NCBI GenBank assembly: GCA_025331125.1
Contig: JAOALB010000033.1
Coordinates: 124,001-188,000, forward strand
DNA: 64,000 nt
Direction of reading: 5' to 3'
Origin: Mycogone perniciosa
Taxonomy: Eukaryota > Ascomycota > Sordariomycetes > Hypocreales > Hypocreaceae
Part shown: positions 44,323 through 56,900 of the stretch, one piece after another
Layout: every line of letters begins with the position of its first letter
Numbering within the stretch: position 1 is the stretch's first letter
Notes under the pieces: generated by a model
What the model was told of the DNA's origin: nothing
Databases searched by the model: none
The model's input: the letters and a program-made list of their open reading frames with translations, nothing else
Translations under genes and position numbers: made by a program

Positions 44323-46475
44323 ATGGCCGACAAGCCTGACATCATCGTCTCAATTGATCTGGGCACCACATACACAGGTAACGATATAAATAGTGCTACC
44401 GTGCTGAAATGAGCTTCACTAACAGCAGTCCCTGAGGCGTCGCATGGATGACCCCAAAGACGCCGATTCAGGTCATCAACGACTGGCCTGGAAGTGGTGA
44501 CCGAGGCGAGCGCAAAGTTCCAACATGTGTGATATACAATGCAGACGGGACCATGTCCTCATGGGGATTCATGTGCGCCGATGACGATGAGACATTACCG
44601 GGCAAGATCCGACGAGATTTCTTCAAGATCTTCATCGACAGCAAAACATTGGCCGCAGCGCAGCAGCAAGGACTAACCAATGTGCCGCGAAGTCCGGGAG
44701 AGGCACAGCTGTTTGCGACAGATTATCTCCGGCAGGTGTACCACCATGTGAAGGAAACAATTGAGATGCAGATAGGACGGCGACACTTTGGCGGTTGGAC
44801 AGCCATGGCTGTCACTTTCCTATTCAGCGTTCCCACGACGTGGACACGCATGGAGATTATCAACATCTTCAAGGGAATTATTCGAGACGCAGGGTTCGGA
44901 GTTGAAGGACCGAGGCACTTGGCGCAAGTTGACCTCACAGAGGCGGAGGCCGCAGCCGTCGCGACGCTCAAGACGAGCGCACTCACTTTCAATGAAGGCA
45001 GTGTGTTTCTGACCGTCGACGCGGGAGGGGGCACCACGGATTTATCCCTGATGTGCATAACGTCAAAGGATCCGAATTTTCCCCAACTGACACAGATGGC
45101 TGCCGTGAAAGGCGTGGGCATTGGATCGATATTGATCGATAGGGCCTTCATTCGACTTACTACAGAGAGGCTGGCTGCGTATCCCGAGATACAGAGTCTG
45201 CTTCCTAGCGACCTTGCGGTTCGAATGTCGAGGAGCCACCATTTCAGGATCGTGAAGCATAAGTTTGGGGAGAGGGTTTATATGCAGCCTGTGTTTAGGA
45301 TTCAGATGGAGGGTGTGTCGCATGATTTTAGCCATGCTGGGCTTAGTGTGGAGAACGGCAGGATGCTGTTTACCATGTTCGTATCTCGCGGAATCTAATG
45401 AGAGTATTAATGGATTATAAAAGCTAACAGGAGATAGGTTGGAGATTCAGTCACTATTCGATGTCCAAATCGAGGGTATCATGAAGCGGATAACCGAGCA
45501 ACTGGACTGGCTAAGCGAACATGGGCATACTCAGCAAGTTGTAAGTCCACCAAGACTCAGAGGAAGGGGGAATATTACAAGCTGATTACCGTCAATTAGG
45601 AATATCTGGTCTTATCGGGAGGATTGGGTAGCTCAGCCTACGTGCGAGACAAAATCCAACAACAGCTCATAAACTACCCACACGTCAACGCCATCCAAGT
45701 CGCCGTAATACCATGCCACGACCCGCAACTTATCGTCGTACGAGGTCTCCTGCTCGACCATCAGCAAAGAACGGAGACTGGAAACCTCCCTGTTCTGGCG
45801 ACGCGAATTGCTCGCGCAAGCTATGGCATCGTAGTGAGGCAGCTGTACTCGCCTACGGTGCATTTTGATGCGGACGTTGTTCAAGACTCGTGGAATCCTC
45901 AGAAAAAGTGGGCTGTAAATCAGATTAACTGGCTCATTCGGAAGGTGATTTGTCGTTATGTAGAGAATTGTTCGTGCCTTTTGCTGACTTGAAAGCCAGG
46001 GCGACACGATTAACCCAAACGTTCCGCTGGTCAAGACGTTCGAATACCACCTAGGGCCAGAGGATACGACGAGATCCTGGAACTCAGATATAGTAATTTC
46101 CCAGAACGAGGCATCTTTTCTGCCGAGGAGCCTAAAACAATGTGAGTTCTAGTTCAATATTTGTCACTGTCATCTCGCACCTGCTTAGCTAACATAATTT
46201 GAACAGCCGGCGTGACCAAGCTTTGCAACGTAAAGAGCAATCTCGAAGGCGTAGAGCAACATCAGCTTGTGCTCAAGCAGAAAAGAGGGACATGTTTCAG
46301 CAGAGGATACAAATTCTATATTTGCGAATTCGACGTCCGTGTTATTGTTGCGCCGGCGGATTTGAGGTTCGAGTTATGGTTTGGCGGGCAAAAATTCTCG
46401 AGGAATCATGAGCCCATTGCGGTTCAATGGACTGAGGCGGGCGAAAAATTCGAGCACGAGTCAGATACAACGTGA
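44323..46475 (+). CDS. Hsp70-like ATPase (HSPA12-type)
   Basis: Six exons, 44323-44377, 44437-45376, 45438-45540, 45600-45944, 46000-46141 and 46207-46475, give 617 aa. The actin/Hsp70 nucleotide fold is evident. Phosphate 1 is IIVSIDLGTTYTGVAWM (the Gly codon is split by intron 1), phosphate 2 is FLTVDAGGGTTDLSLM, and the adenosine motif is YLVLSGGLGSSAYVRDK. The canonical substrate-binding domain of DnaK is missing and is replaced by about 190 residues ending in GYKFYICEFDVRVIVAPADLRFELWFGG, as in HSPA12-like proteins that are expanded in fungi. Introns 2 and 3 are supported by the continuous LEIQSLFDVQIEGIMKRITEQLDWL. The exon 2 donor (AT/GTTCGT at 45377) was chosen because it aligns best; a GTATCT donor three bases further on would need another acceptor. 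Client and role unknown. Confidence 0.85.
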
Positions 46476-46711
46476 ATAGGAGGTTCGTAGAATATTAGAC
46501 TGTTTTTTTTTGGAGTGACTGATCAACTCTGAGGAGTTGGAGGTAGACATTAATGTGCTCTGCAAGCTGAATCTTCGGTCCCATGTCTCTCCCTACTGTT
46601 TTAAATTGCTGAAATTCTCTAATATTGTCAAAGTCTTTTAATAATTAAGGGTTGGTTTGAGTCACAAAGTCTATTATAGTCCACTAATTTACATACAAAA
46701 ATAACTCACAT

Positions 46712-48664
46712 TCAGTACTTTCGGTTTTTGCCCAAGAAATCCGTCCATCGGCGCTGGATGCCGATCTTCGGCCCCACTGTCTCCGTATCAATCGGCGACC
46801 GGAGCTCCATGGCCGCAAACACCCACTTGCTGCTTCCCCCCTTCATCCGCCTGCCGAGATCTTTCAGCGCGTCTAGAGGACGGCTCTTGGCCTTGGATTT
46901 TTGGGTGTCTTTCTCAGTCCCGAATTCGTTGAACTGATTCCCCTGCGGCTTGTCCTCATCGCCGTCTTCCGCAACCACCTGGTTCGCAGAACCACGTTGC
47001 TTAAGGGTGGTGTCCACAACCAGTCCCTCCCTTTGGATATGTTCATGAGTTTTTCCGAGGTTTCGCATCAAAGACTGCTGCCTTTTGCCTGCCTGTATCT
47101 CGCTTTCCAATTCCTCTTCGAACAGTCGCATATCATGTCTATTCCTCGGCGGCGTAATCCTGACTAGGCCGTCACACTTGGCCGCTTTCGTTTCTGCCCC
47201 AAGAGTCTGGGCAAAGTTACCCCATAATTTGTTGAGGATTCTTTCGCCTTCATCGGATAACTTGCCGTCTTTATATGCCAGATTGACAAATCGCGTCCAC
47301 CTCTCAACAGACTCGCGCAGCTTATCCATATTATCTTTCCCGGTATAGAACCACTCATGATGGTTACCCCCGCACATGGGACAGGGACTGATGTGCCGTC
47401 TCTGCGGGGAGAACTCTCTGTGGACCAGTTGCTCAACCCGAAAGGCACCTTTGAACAGCTCCGGGCTCCGGTAGACAAACTCCATCGTGTTGCAATTCTC
47501 CGACTCGTATCGTTTATGCACCGTATCACTTGTGAAACCGACTTTGTAGTGGCCATTTAATTCTCCATTAGGTGCTTTGGCGATATATATGACGCCATAC
47601 TCCTTGTCGTTCTTTCCCCACTCTCTCTCAACCAGCTCCATGACGTAGAACCCTGTATTTGTAAAGTGTCCCCATTTCGTTTTACCGTGTCGCTCGAATC
47701 GGTCTTTCTCACGCAGTTCCTGTGGTTGACTTGAGGCGGGGGGTTTGACTTGGTCGGAGCTCTCAAGCGTGTCACGTTGAGCCCGAAGTTGTGGGAGATT
47801 CAACGGCTTCACACTAGCTTGGGTATACTTGCGGATTCCACTTTCCGTCCTCTGAACCTCGTTCTGGGTTGTCACCAGGTCGCCAATGTCTTCGGTGTAG
47901 AGGTCATCATTATCGTCATAATCTTCATCATCTTCTAGCTCAACTGGAAGAGTGCCCTGGCCGATCTTTTTCGTCGGTGTTTCGCTGAAAGATGTTCTCG
48001 ACAGGTTTCTCGTTACATTCGATGCAGCCGTATCGGGAGTGAAGGGAGTCTTCGTTGTGCTAAAGACACTACCCACACTCGACGCGGGGGTGGAAACCTC
48101 ACTCCAGGGTGAAGACACCGAGAGAGTGCGAAGGTTGTCCGTGATCTGAGTGACATTGCCGGGGAGCAACAGGTTTCGCGGTAGGAATCGGGCTTGCGAT
48201 CTTGGTGGTGGGGTGACAGGAGAGTTATTTCGTGTATAGATCGCCTTTTGCGGCGTCGTTGGACGCACTTCTTGTACATCATCGTCCTCTTCTCCAGCAG
48301 CTGTCTCAGTCACAGCTTCAAGACTGTTGTTTCTAAAAGCGATGCCAGACAGAGGCTGTTGAAGGTAGTTCTGGATAGTGTCGAACACAAATGGACGGTG
48401 CCTCTTGCAAGCTAACTTTCCGAGGAGACAGTTGACATCCTCGAGGGTCTGGCATTGACTGCTCTCTGAATGATCCTTCTTTTCATGAAAGTCTCGAAAA
48501 AGTTGACGAAGTAAATGCGCTTTGTCCTTTTCTACATGTTTGGCCCGCCATATGCTGCACGGGGTGTTGTCGTTGTTGTAAGCAGGACACTCCCAGTAGG
48601 GCTCACGGCCTTGGGCGTGACCATCAAGGCGCGATATAATTGAAGTGATTGGAAAAGAATGCAT
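46712..48664 (-). CDS. T5orf172 (GIY-YIG superfamily) domain protein
   Basis: Intronless ORF. The ATG at 48664 gives 650 aa (a longer frame would need a non-ATG start). The N-terminal 110 residues have CPAYNNDNTPCSIW, a Leu-rich helix and LACKRHRP, a possible small Cys/His module. Residues about 130-330 are low-complexity with an acidic EDDEDYDDNDD run. The folded core (about 340-480) is the T5orf172/DUF1766 domain: YGVIYIAKAPNGELNGHYKVGF, RYESENCNTMEFVYRS, GAFRVEQLVHREF, then CPMCGGNHHEWFYTG. It is related to GIY-YIG nucleases, known from phages and expanded in filamentous fungi. Cys and His in CPMCGGNHHEW could bind zinc. Nuclease activity is not shown for the fungal proteins. Confidence 0.85.
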   Translation of the reverse strand: MHSFPITSIISRLDGHAQGREPYWECPAYNNDNTPCSIWRAKHVEKDKAHLLRQLFRDFHEKKDHSESSQCQTLEDVNCLLGKLACKRHRPFVFDTIQNYLQQPLSGIAFRNNSLEAVTETAAGEEDDDVQEVRPTTPQKAIYTRNNSPVTPPPRSQARFLPRNLLLPGNVTQITDNLRTLSVSSPWSEVSTPASSVGSVFSTTKTPFTPDTAASNVTRNLSRTSFSETPTKKIGQGTLPVELEDDEDYDDNDDLYTEDIGDLVTTQNEVQRTESGIRKYTQASVKPLNLPQLRAQRDTLESSDQVKPPASSQPQELREKDRFERHGKTKWGHFTNTGFYVMELVEREWGKNDKEYGVIYIAKAPNGELNGHYKVGFTSDTVHKRYESENCNTMEFVYRSPELFKGAFRVEQLVHREFSPQRRHISPCPMCGGNHHEWFYTGKDNMDKLRESVERWTRFVNLAYKDGKLSDEGERILNKLWGNFAQTLGAETKAAKCDGLVRITPPRNRHDMRLFEEELESEIQAGKRQQSLMRNLGKTHEHIQREGLVVDTTLKQRGSANQVVAEDGDEDKPQGNQFNEFGTEKDTQKSKAKSRPLDALKDLGRRMKGGSSKWVFAAMELRSPIDTETVGPKIGIQRRWTDFLGKNRKY

Positions 48665-50269
48665 TGTGAGCAACTCCAGTCATGAACAAAATAGCCAACG
48701 ATAGTGGTAGTGACAGGGAGGGTGTATGTCAAGATTGCGAGATAGACGAGATCGATTGGCTAACAGAGACAGAAGTATTCACTCAACTTAATATCAAATC
48801 AGGCCAATACTCCGTCGAGGTGACGAGGCTGCTTTGGCCGGGAGGCTGGGTCGCATCCTCATGAAGAAAGCCTCACTCAAATCCAATGGCACTGGCTAAT
48901 GCACCAACCATTGGCGCAATATTCACACTGCCCCGGAATGCATGGCATGCGGCCTTACTCCCGGTTCCAGCTGAGCAAGAAGATGGCTATGATGGAGCCG
49001 CCTTATGCATGTTGGTTCGATTATGGCAACACCGGGAAATGACACCAACCAGGATGCTTTGAACATAATTCCGAGGGAATGGATACGACCCTCCCCCGTC
49101 TACCAAATTTCTTCTGCAAGCTCGCCGATCTGTTCGCTGGTGAATCTTGCTTGTACCACTCACTCAGGTTCGCATGCTGGATCATGTAAAATGTACCATT
49201 TCATTCAGGAGCCTTAAATCTCGCAAGTTCCTCGTCAGAGCAAACTTGCCGGACATGTTCGTACTCGATCTCATCAGCACGGGTAGAGGCATGGCGGCTG
49301 GAGTTACAGAGTAGTAGGCTTCAAAAAGGGACACCGAAGAAAAAAGTTCGCCGAAAGTGGAATGCTGCAGCTTGCCGGCATACCTTTCATCAAACTCCAA
49401 TGGATGCGACGGCCGCTCACGGAGATACCATCCCTACTGACCGGCTCGGCCAAGAGGCATGAGGAGTCTGGAATATCTGTCTGTTTCATAATGTCGACAG
49501 CGCCTAGAAGGCCGTGTTTCCATTGGTGAGTATCCGCCGGGCATCTCTGAAATCAGCTGCTAGAAAGGCGACCTGGAGGGGGAGGGGAGAGTCACACAGG
49601 GCTAAATTTAGTAGGCCTTGCGCCCTCTCTGAAATGTGCCAAGGCGAGAAGAGGGTGACATTGCAAGTGGATGAGAAGGAAGCTTGAATTGGCGCCCCTT
49701 GAGTGTATTCCAATCCCTTTTGCGGAGTAGTGATGGAAGACTTTGTATCGTGTACAGAGTAGTGATGAAGGAAGGGAGTTGATGTTGAGCCTCCAAGGAC
49801 TCGGACACTATGACGAGGGCGCTAAAAAAATACCTAGTATTTCGTAGTGCCACAACAACGCTAGAGCGCCACAGGACAGTATCCATGATGCATCATCAAT
49901 TAGAGACTTGGATATTTGAGAATCGGCTGCGACAACGAATACACAACTGGTAGTCTTGAGAATAGTAAATCTACTGTAGAACTATTAGTGTTGGAAAATA
50001 GTGTACAATATACCGGGAGATCGGGACTTGTACGAACGAAGCAGAGCGATCCAGCAAGCCAGCATTTGTTTATGACCCCGCCAAAGTGGTCACCTGTTGA
50101 CAGCTGCCATCAGACCGCCCGCCACAGCCGCAGCCTCGAAAATTCAACACCAAGAATCCAACATCGCGCATATCACCATCTCAGATATCCACCACCTAAA
50201 CGCCTTCACCACCAACCCCAATTCCCAGCCACAAGGCGTCCCCGCTCACTGCGAGCAGCCCTCGTCAAA
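48665..50269. other. 1.6 kb intergenic, no gene seen
   Basis: Only scattered short ORFs. The final 170 bases are C/A-rich and pyrimidine-biased, like the leader of the mitochondrial ribosomal protein gene that follows. Confidence 0.55.
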
Positions 50270-50708
50270 ATGCAATCTCTCACCCGCCTCGCGCGGCCAA
50301 TGCTCACCACACGAGCCTCAATCGCCCCTCGGTAAAACCCACCTCCAACCCTCCTCAGCCTCAACCTCCCCCCAAGCTAACCTCACCCACAGGACATTCG
50401 TGACCCTCTCCCCCCTCCGCCCAGGCCTCACGCCTATCCGCCGTCCCAACGCCCTCACCAGCTTCACACCCACATCCTCCACAGGCGTCACAGCGGCGGC
50501 AGACCTCGTCCCTCGAACCGCCATCTCAGCACATCCCGCTCTAGCCGGCGCACAACAGCTGCGATGCGGTCCCCGAAACACTATGAATGGACATACGCGA
50601 CTTGTGCAGAAGAGACGTCACGGGTGGTTGAAGCGGATGCGGAGTAAATCGGGACGCAGGATTTTGCTGAGGAGGAAATTGAAGGGGAGGAAACAGGTTG
50701 CGTGGTGA
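50270..50708 (+). CDS. Mitochondrial large-subunit ribosomal protein bL34m
   Basis: Exons 50270-50331 and 50393-50708 (phase 2, 61-nt intron with GCTAAC branch and CCACAG acceptor) give 125 aa. The C-terminal 45 residues are a classic L34: GPRNTMNGHTRLVQKRRHGWLKRMRSKSGRRILLRRKLKGRKQ, with only a tryptophan cap after it. The first 80 residues are Arg/Ser/Thr-rich and free of acids at the start (MQSLTRLARPMLTTRASIAPR), a mitochondrial targeting sequence. The protein lines the exit region of the mitoribosome. The codons are strongly C-ending. Confidence 0.93.
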
Positions 50709-51052
50709 GCGCATGGTTGGGGAGAGAAGAGGAGGTGATGATAAAGACGATACTGTACAATTTGGCCGAGAGGATGGCCTGTACGACGAACGAGTCGTAG
50801 GGCGATGGTTGAGGAGACGCATTCGACGAAGATTCCGTATGGCACATGTTAAGCCAACGCGGCGATAAACATATTGTACTACTACCAACAAAAACTCAAG
50901 GCTTGAACTAGAAATTTGGCTATTTACCATATGTCCCTCATGAATATGTACTTGGGCTCGCTGGGCCTCTCATAAACACACACTAACGTCCCTGGCTCCC
51001 AGAGGAAAACTATAGACAAGCAATCTCAGCAACATAAAACGGTCATGAGCTT
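50709..51052. other. Short convergent intergenic region
   Basis: Between the stop codons of bL34m and the beta-glucosidase gene. No feature seen. Confidence 0.6.
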
Positions 51053-53992
51053 TTAAACAGGTCCTGCAACACCAATCTCACACTTCAGCGTGTCAACATG
51101 GCAAACCGTTCCAAGGGCATCGCTCGCACCACCAAGCCAAACCTTGTAAGCCCCATCCACAGCGGGCACAACCCAATCCTGAGTCACAACATCCCAGACG
51201 CTCAAGTCCTTGCGTGTCAGTTTCAACTTCACAGTTGTACTCTCACCAGGAGCCAGTGCCTTCGTCTTCTCAAAGTCACGAAGCTGAATGATTGGAGTGT
51301 CATAGGAAATCCCAGCAGGGAACTGCAGATACGCCTGCACAGAGGCCTTGCCAGCGTATGTGCTGCCTGTATTCTTCACAGTGACAGACAAAGTGTAGGC
51401 TACGTCCCAGAGTGCTGGGTTACCTCCCTCTCCACCACCAGAGCGAGGACCCTCCTTTTGCTTTGTGGAGTAACCATCAGGGTAAGGATATTTGTTCTTC
51501 TTGCCATCGTTGATTGCATTATCGGCGTCACTCTTGGAGAGGAAGGAATAGATGTAACGCAGAATCATGTTGAAACCAGCCGGCTTGACAGCCTCGGTAG
51601 ATGGCGGAATGGCCTGAGCGTAGTTCAGAATGTCGGACTTTGGAGGACGGGCAGGCGGGTACTTAGCCAATTGTGTAACCTTGGTGATGGAAGCCGATGT
51701 GTGGGAGAAGTTTGTGTAGCTGAGGCCGTGGCCGAAAGCATACCGTGGCTTGATCTTCTCCTTGTTGAGCCAGCGATAGTCGATATATAAGCCCTCCGTG
51801 TAAGTGTCCTGAGCCTGGTTGAGGAACGCCCAGTTGATGAGTTCTGTAACGCTTTTAGGCAGGTCGTTCTCAGCTTTTGTGATAGTGTATGGCAAATGTC
51901 CGTTGGGAGAGGCACGGCCGAAGAGAACATTCGTCAGGGACTTTCCGGCCTCTTGACCAGGTAAATGGGCAACAAGAACGGCCTTAACTGAGGGCAGATC
52001 GACCCATCTCTCAAGAACCAGAGGTCCAACAGTTTGAATTACGACAATGACGTTGCTATACTTATTCGCGGCATCTTGGACAAGCTTATCACCATTGTAC
52101 CAGGCATAAAGACCAGAGGCATCCCGGTCTCCGTGGTTGCCCTCGACCGTGTAAGTGTTCTCGCCAGAATCCGAGGAGATAAAAACAACCGCAACATCAT
52201 CAGCTGTTGGTTGGGGGACCGATGGGAAGTTGTCAGTGTTGTAAAATGTGACACTCTGAGCCTCGGCCCTGATTGCGCCGATTGGATCGTCCAGGTACAT
52301 GTAGTCGACAGTACCAGAGCCCCAGCCTTGTCCAAGAGTGCCCTTGTTGCAGCTACGATCAACGCAGGAGTTGACCCCATCGGGGTTCTTCTGCGCATGT
52401 GTTCCAAAAACCTTGAGTGGACGCGTAGTGGACAGTGGAAGGATGTCACCGTCATTCTTGAGCATAGTGATGGCGTCCTGGGAGATTTGTCGAGCAATCA
52501 CATCGTGGTCAGCTTGAACTTGAACAAACTCATTGACAACCCCGTGTGGTGAATTTGGCCACGCGGCGGGATAAAAGGGTCCCACTGCTGCGTTCGAGTT
52601 GGTGTCAAAATTGAGTTTGGGGTAGTTTTTGTCTTGGCCCATTTGATACCATGCAGCAATAATTCGAGTTGCCGCATCATTGATGCGATCCATAGGAACG
52701 GAGCCGTTCAGCGCAGACCGAGTGAGCTCATACATCCAGAAAGAGTTGCCAAAGAAAGGGATCTGAGTATCACCGGGCATGTCCATGTCCAGACCAGCAA
52801 TGGCAGAGGCAACGCCGGACATTTGAGCTAGCCAGTCGGTCATCGTGAAGCCCTGGAAGCCCATCTCGTCCTTGAGGAGACCATTGATGAGGTAGGGATG
52901 ATGGCTGGAAGCCGTTCCATTAACGGCATTGTATGCCATCATGACGGATCCAACGCCTGCCCTGATACCCTCTGCAAAGGGCCAAGCGTAAAGCTCGTGA
53001 AGGGTTCGGTCATCTTTCCCCAGTCACAACGCCATTAGCATTCGAATTATCCCACGGCCTCTCACACCAAGGAGCTGAGGCTTACTTACCGATATTGGCG
53101 CTATACGCCATCTGAAAGGGGTTGTACATTCGGTACATCTCCTGCTCATTTCCCACAAAGTGCTTGATCGTCGCAATAACGCCCTGTTCTTGAACACCCT
53201 TAATCGTCTCTCTGGCACCCACAGCTTGCAGAACCGGATCGGAGCCGAAGCCCTCCCAGTTGCGGCCGCCCTTGGGCTTCCGACCGAGGGGGCCAACTGA
53301 TGGGCCGAGCCAGACATTGACTCCCTTTCCGCGAGCCTCCTTGCCGATAGCGACGCCACGCTCGTACATGAGCGTTTTGTCAAACGTCGCACCAACAGTG
53401 ATGCCGTCCGGGAAGACGGTTACATTGTCCGCATGCCGGATGCCATTTGGACCGTCGCCGAGGCACAACTGAGGGAAACCAACGCGAAAAGCAGAGCCGG
53501 TATTCCCGGCACATCGCCTTTTAAGAAGATAATTGTCAGTAAACGAGTACAAAGATCATATGATTTGTGAGACACATTATAGGTTCGGGGTTTGTAGCGT
53601 GTCTTGCCACAGCCCGTCGGAAGAGTTGTCAAGCGTTTCAGACTCACCCTATTAGTCGAGTTAGTTTACAGCACAAAATCCTGCTCATTGTCCTCTTTCA
53701 ACGTACCCATGTATATCCCTGTGCCTGCGGTGATGTTGGTCTTCTCCGCCAGGGTCATGGAATCGACCAGTGTTTTGGCCTTGCGGTAACTCTCCTTCCA
53801 ATCACCCACCCAACCTCCATACGGCGCGGGATAATACGGCGGGACGTAGTATCCATCCGGCACCCATGGATTGCTTGCTCCTCCTGCGTCTGCAGTTGCA
53901 GTGATAGGTCCCGCATGGCCCAGCGAAGCCAGGCCAGTGAGTACACAGGCTACGGCGGAGGCCGCCTTGACGTTGTAAAGCGGTGAAGTCAT
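51053..53992 (-). CDS. Secreted GH3 beta-glucosidase
   Basis: Exons 53992-53707, a single base at 53648, 53517-53090 and 53013-51053 give 891 aa. The enzyme hydrolyses cellobiose and other beta-glucosides outside the cell. A signal peptide is clear (hydrophobic core VACVLTGLASLGHA, cleavage near residue 28). The GH3 barrel shows RCAGNTGSAFRVGFPQLCLGDGP, GVNVWLGPSVGPLGR, KHFVGNEQE and GFTMTDW with the nucleophile Asp298. The alpha/beta sandwich and a C-terminal FnIII-like domain (ALWDVAYTLSVTVKNTGSTYAG, WVVPAVDGAYKVWLGGAS) follow. Many NxS/T sites. Oddity: the first two introns (53706-53649 and 53647-53518) are both canonical but leave a one-base exon between them; see findings. The signal peptide and full length argue for a working gene. 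Confidence 0.92.
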
Positions 53993-56900
53993 GATACCCA
54001 CTCGCCCTCTGTCTTTAAACTCGTATAAGTCCAACAGTGGTAGCAGGATGCGACCTAGAGACTTCTTTTGAGGATCCCTAAAGGGCGCACAGGCGCCTTT
54101 CACGTAGTGGGAGGGAAGCGGAGAACCAGACGGGATCTATCACTAGCAGAATGATCTGCGGAACAGGTCAACCAGCGGCATAAATAATTGGGCGCTGGTG
54201 TCAATGCGAGGCCTTGGAATAAAGCAGGAAAGCATGGAAAGGCACCTGCTATGTCGTTCATGCAGTGGTCTTGTGGTCCTCGAAAAGAGCGTGCGTGGCC
54301 CTTAGGGTTCGTCAAGTCATGGCCAAGAAGCTCCAAGACATGCATCCGCCATTTCTTTTTCTTTGATATTAGTCGTAGCATTACAATGGCATTTCTGGAG
54401 CTTTTCAGCTCCAATTCTTTTCCCCCCTCTTTTTTGCCAGTCGTAAGCATGCATGAAAGGTTGCTTTTGGAAATTTCGGGCTGCGTGGGCAAATCGGGTC
54501 AAGGGAAGAGATACCATAATACGACAGGGATGATTTAAAAAATACAGCCGTATGGCCTAGGCACCATCTCTTGGCTTCCAAATTTCAACCTCCAAACTCC
54601 AAAATGGTCGCATCTCGCTTCAGTGCAATGTCTTGGAAATGTCAGATGCATATCGACCAGGATTTGAGATATCAATTTCTCGGACCGACATATGTAAGCC
54701 CAAGACCTCTCCAGTAATGAGGCTTGGCTGTCAGATGGTGCAGGTCAGGGTATGACAAGTCTAGCCACTCGGAACTACTGCGTATCGCGTGAGTACAAAG
54801 AGCCGGAGGCTTCAAACCTGACATGGTCAGGCCAAAGAGTCTCAAGATGGGAAAACGGCGGGGAAATCACAAGGAAAGGACTCGAGCATTGAAGATACGG
54901 ATGGATGACCCTCGGTTCAAATAACCTCCCGGACAGACCTGTCAGCAGACTGCTGTTGTTCCTGAGAGAATTCAGCCCGCGTGACACTGAGAAGCAACCA
55001 GTTGCGTGTAAGCCCTTAGGAACGGAGTTTGGTAATAAAGCATAGAAGGTGTAGTGGTTGCAACTGAAGGCGTGGGGGAATGACAATTGGCGTCGATCAT
55101 CAAGGCACAAGCGTTACTCTGACGCCGGACATGGTCACCAGATTAGGAAACTGGGGATGATGGGGGTGAGGATCTAGCTCTCTTTACGGATACGAGCAAC
55201 TCGAGCATTACTCCTCCTCCGCACATAGGATACGTGTAGTATAAAAGCTGAGGCGCCACATGCAGGCGGATTGCCGGCGTCTAGTAAGCGAATCTAGATG
55301 CTGTCAGTCAATTCCCAGCCGCATCTCCGAGTTTCTGGGGTATTTTTCGCGGGGTAAACAGCGCCAGGTTCATGATAGTACTCAGTAGTAGTACTGATTT
55401 CAGGCAGTTCCAACGTTAGTTGAGTCTTTAATGCACTTTCAGTTTTCAGATTCCACTACGGAGTGCCTGCTGCCCAATTATGCGGTATTTTTGGTGTGTA
55501 GCAGATCCTGGCCATCCATGTTTTATGTATAGACAAACCTCGCGATTCCACCTGCGTGAGGCACCATGAGTGTCGGATAGATCATCAGCACAAAACATCA
55601 GGGATGAAATAGTAAAGTTGAAAAAAAAACCATGCTCCCTGCATTAAATTGATGTGTTTCTGCCATGATGAAGTAAAGGGTATCACAACTACGACGTTCT
55701 AAAGATTCTAGTCTCCTAGATCCAGCCCGCCTCTTCGTATGGAGGAGAGGTGCAGTCATCTCGCAGCAGCAGCTACTGCAAGTCAGGCCACAGACTCCAG
55801 CAAAAACCCCTTTTCCCCCGCAAAAGCCACGATGCAAAGGTTCCATTAATCCAATCCATGGCTCCCACAGCCCACATCGTGGCTGAGCGGATTTGGATCG
55901 AACCGCTCCGAACCGTTTCTTTTCTTTTCTTCACCGTATTTAGTTGATCTTTGGGTTAGGCTGCCATCACTTACTCGTATACGAAGTGTAATACTAACGG
56001 CGATTATTGCTTGTGCGAGCAATGGTCTGTCATCTTCTACGTAAGTGGATTACTGTGGGCTTAATGGAGCGGATCACATATCGTCCGACGGATACTACCT
56101 CTCAACCCAGAATAAAGCAATTTTCATTGGGGATAAATTAGGACAAATAAGCTTATATAAACTTCTGTAGCACCAAAGAGGCAATACAAGCAGGGCACAA
56201 TGCGGAGATGCAGTCATTGGCAAACTTCTTACTAATATTCCGTAGTCTTCAGGGCCTTGTTACACACAGGCATTGTCATAGCGCATTGTCCCTGTCAAGC
56301 GCATCAACGGCACGTCTTTTTTCTCCGTTTTGCCCTTGTTCCATCTTCCGTGTAATCGTGGACTTTAATTCCGCAGATCCGTCTTAGTATCCCGTTGGTA
56401 TTTATGCCGTCCCTCGTATATAAAAAATTCGGAAATCCATGGAGTACTAGTCTGTGATCCTCGTGGAGCCAAAAGAACTGGTGATGCTGCATCCTACTCA
56501 ACATTTTGCCGGCTCTCCACAGTCCACGCTACTATATTCAAGCATCTCCATTTCTCCCCCGCAAAATGGCACCCAGAACGTTGAGCAAGAAACCCCAAGA
56601 TGGCCCTTGCGGGCTGTAACTACTCATCTCCCATTCCTACTTAGGAAGTACTGCCGAAGCTCGAACAGATGACACCTCAACCCCTAGCTCTCCATGTGGC
56701 ACTGACTCCTTAATTAGACCTATGATTGGGGGGATTTTGATATCCATCAAGTCCAACGCAACGCAAAAGGCTCAGAAAAATGGGAATGAGAAGTGGACAG
56801 CAGCAAAACATCATGGGGAAGACGGAGCTGGTGCCTAGCTAGGGAAGAGACAGAAGCAAAACTGAGGTTATACGCATGGCCCGGTGGGTTTCTAACAACG

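Noticed and set aside
45377..45440. Alternative Hsp70 splice using the GTATCT donor and TATAAAAG acceptor
   Set aside because: It keeps frame but inserts LTGDR where the chosen join gives a continuous FTMLEIQSLFD; kept only as a second option.
55870..55920. tRNA-like GTGGCTGAGCGGATTTGG followed by ATCGAACC
   Set aside because: No cloverleaf can be drawn; spacing between the two boxes is too short.
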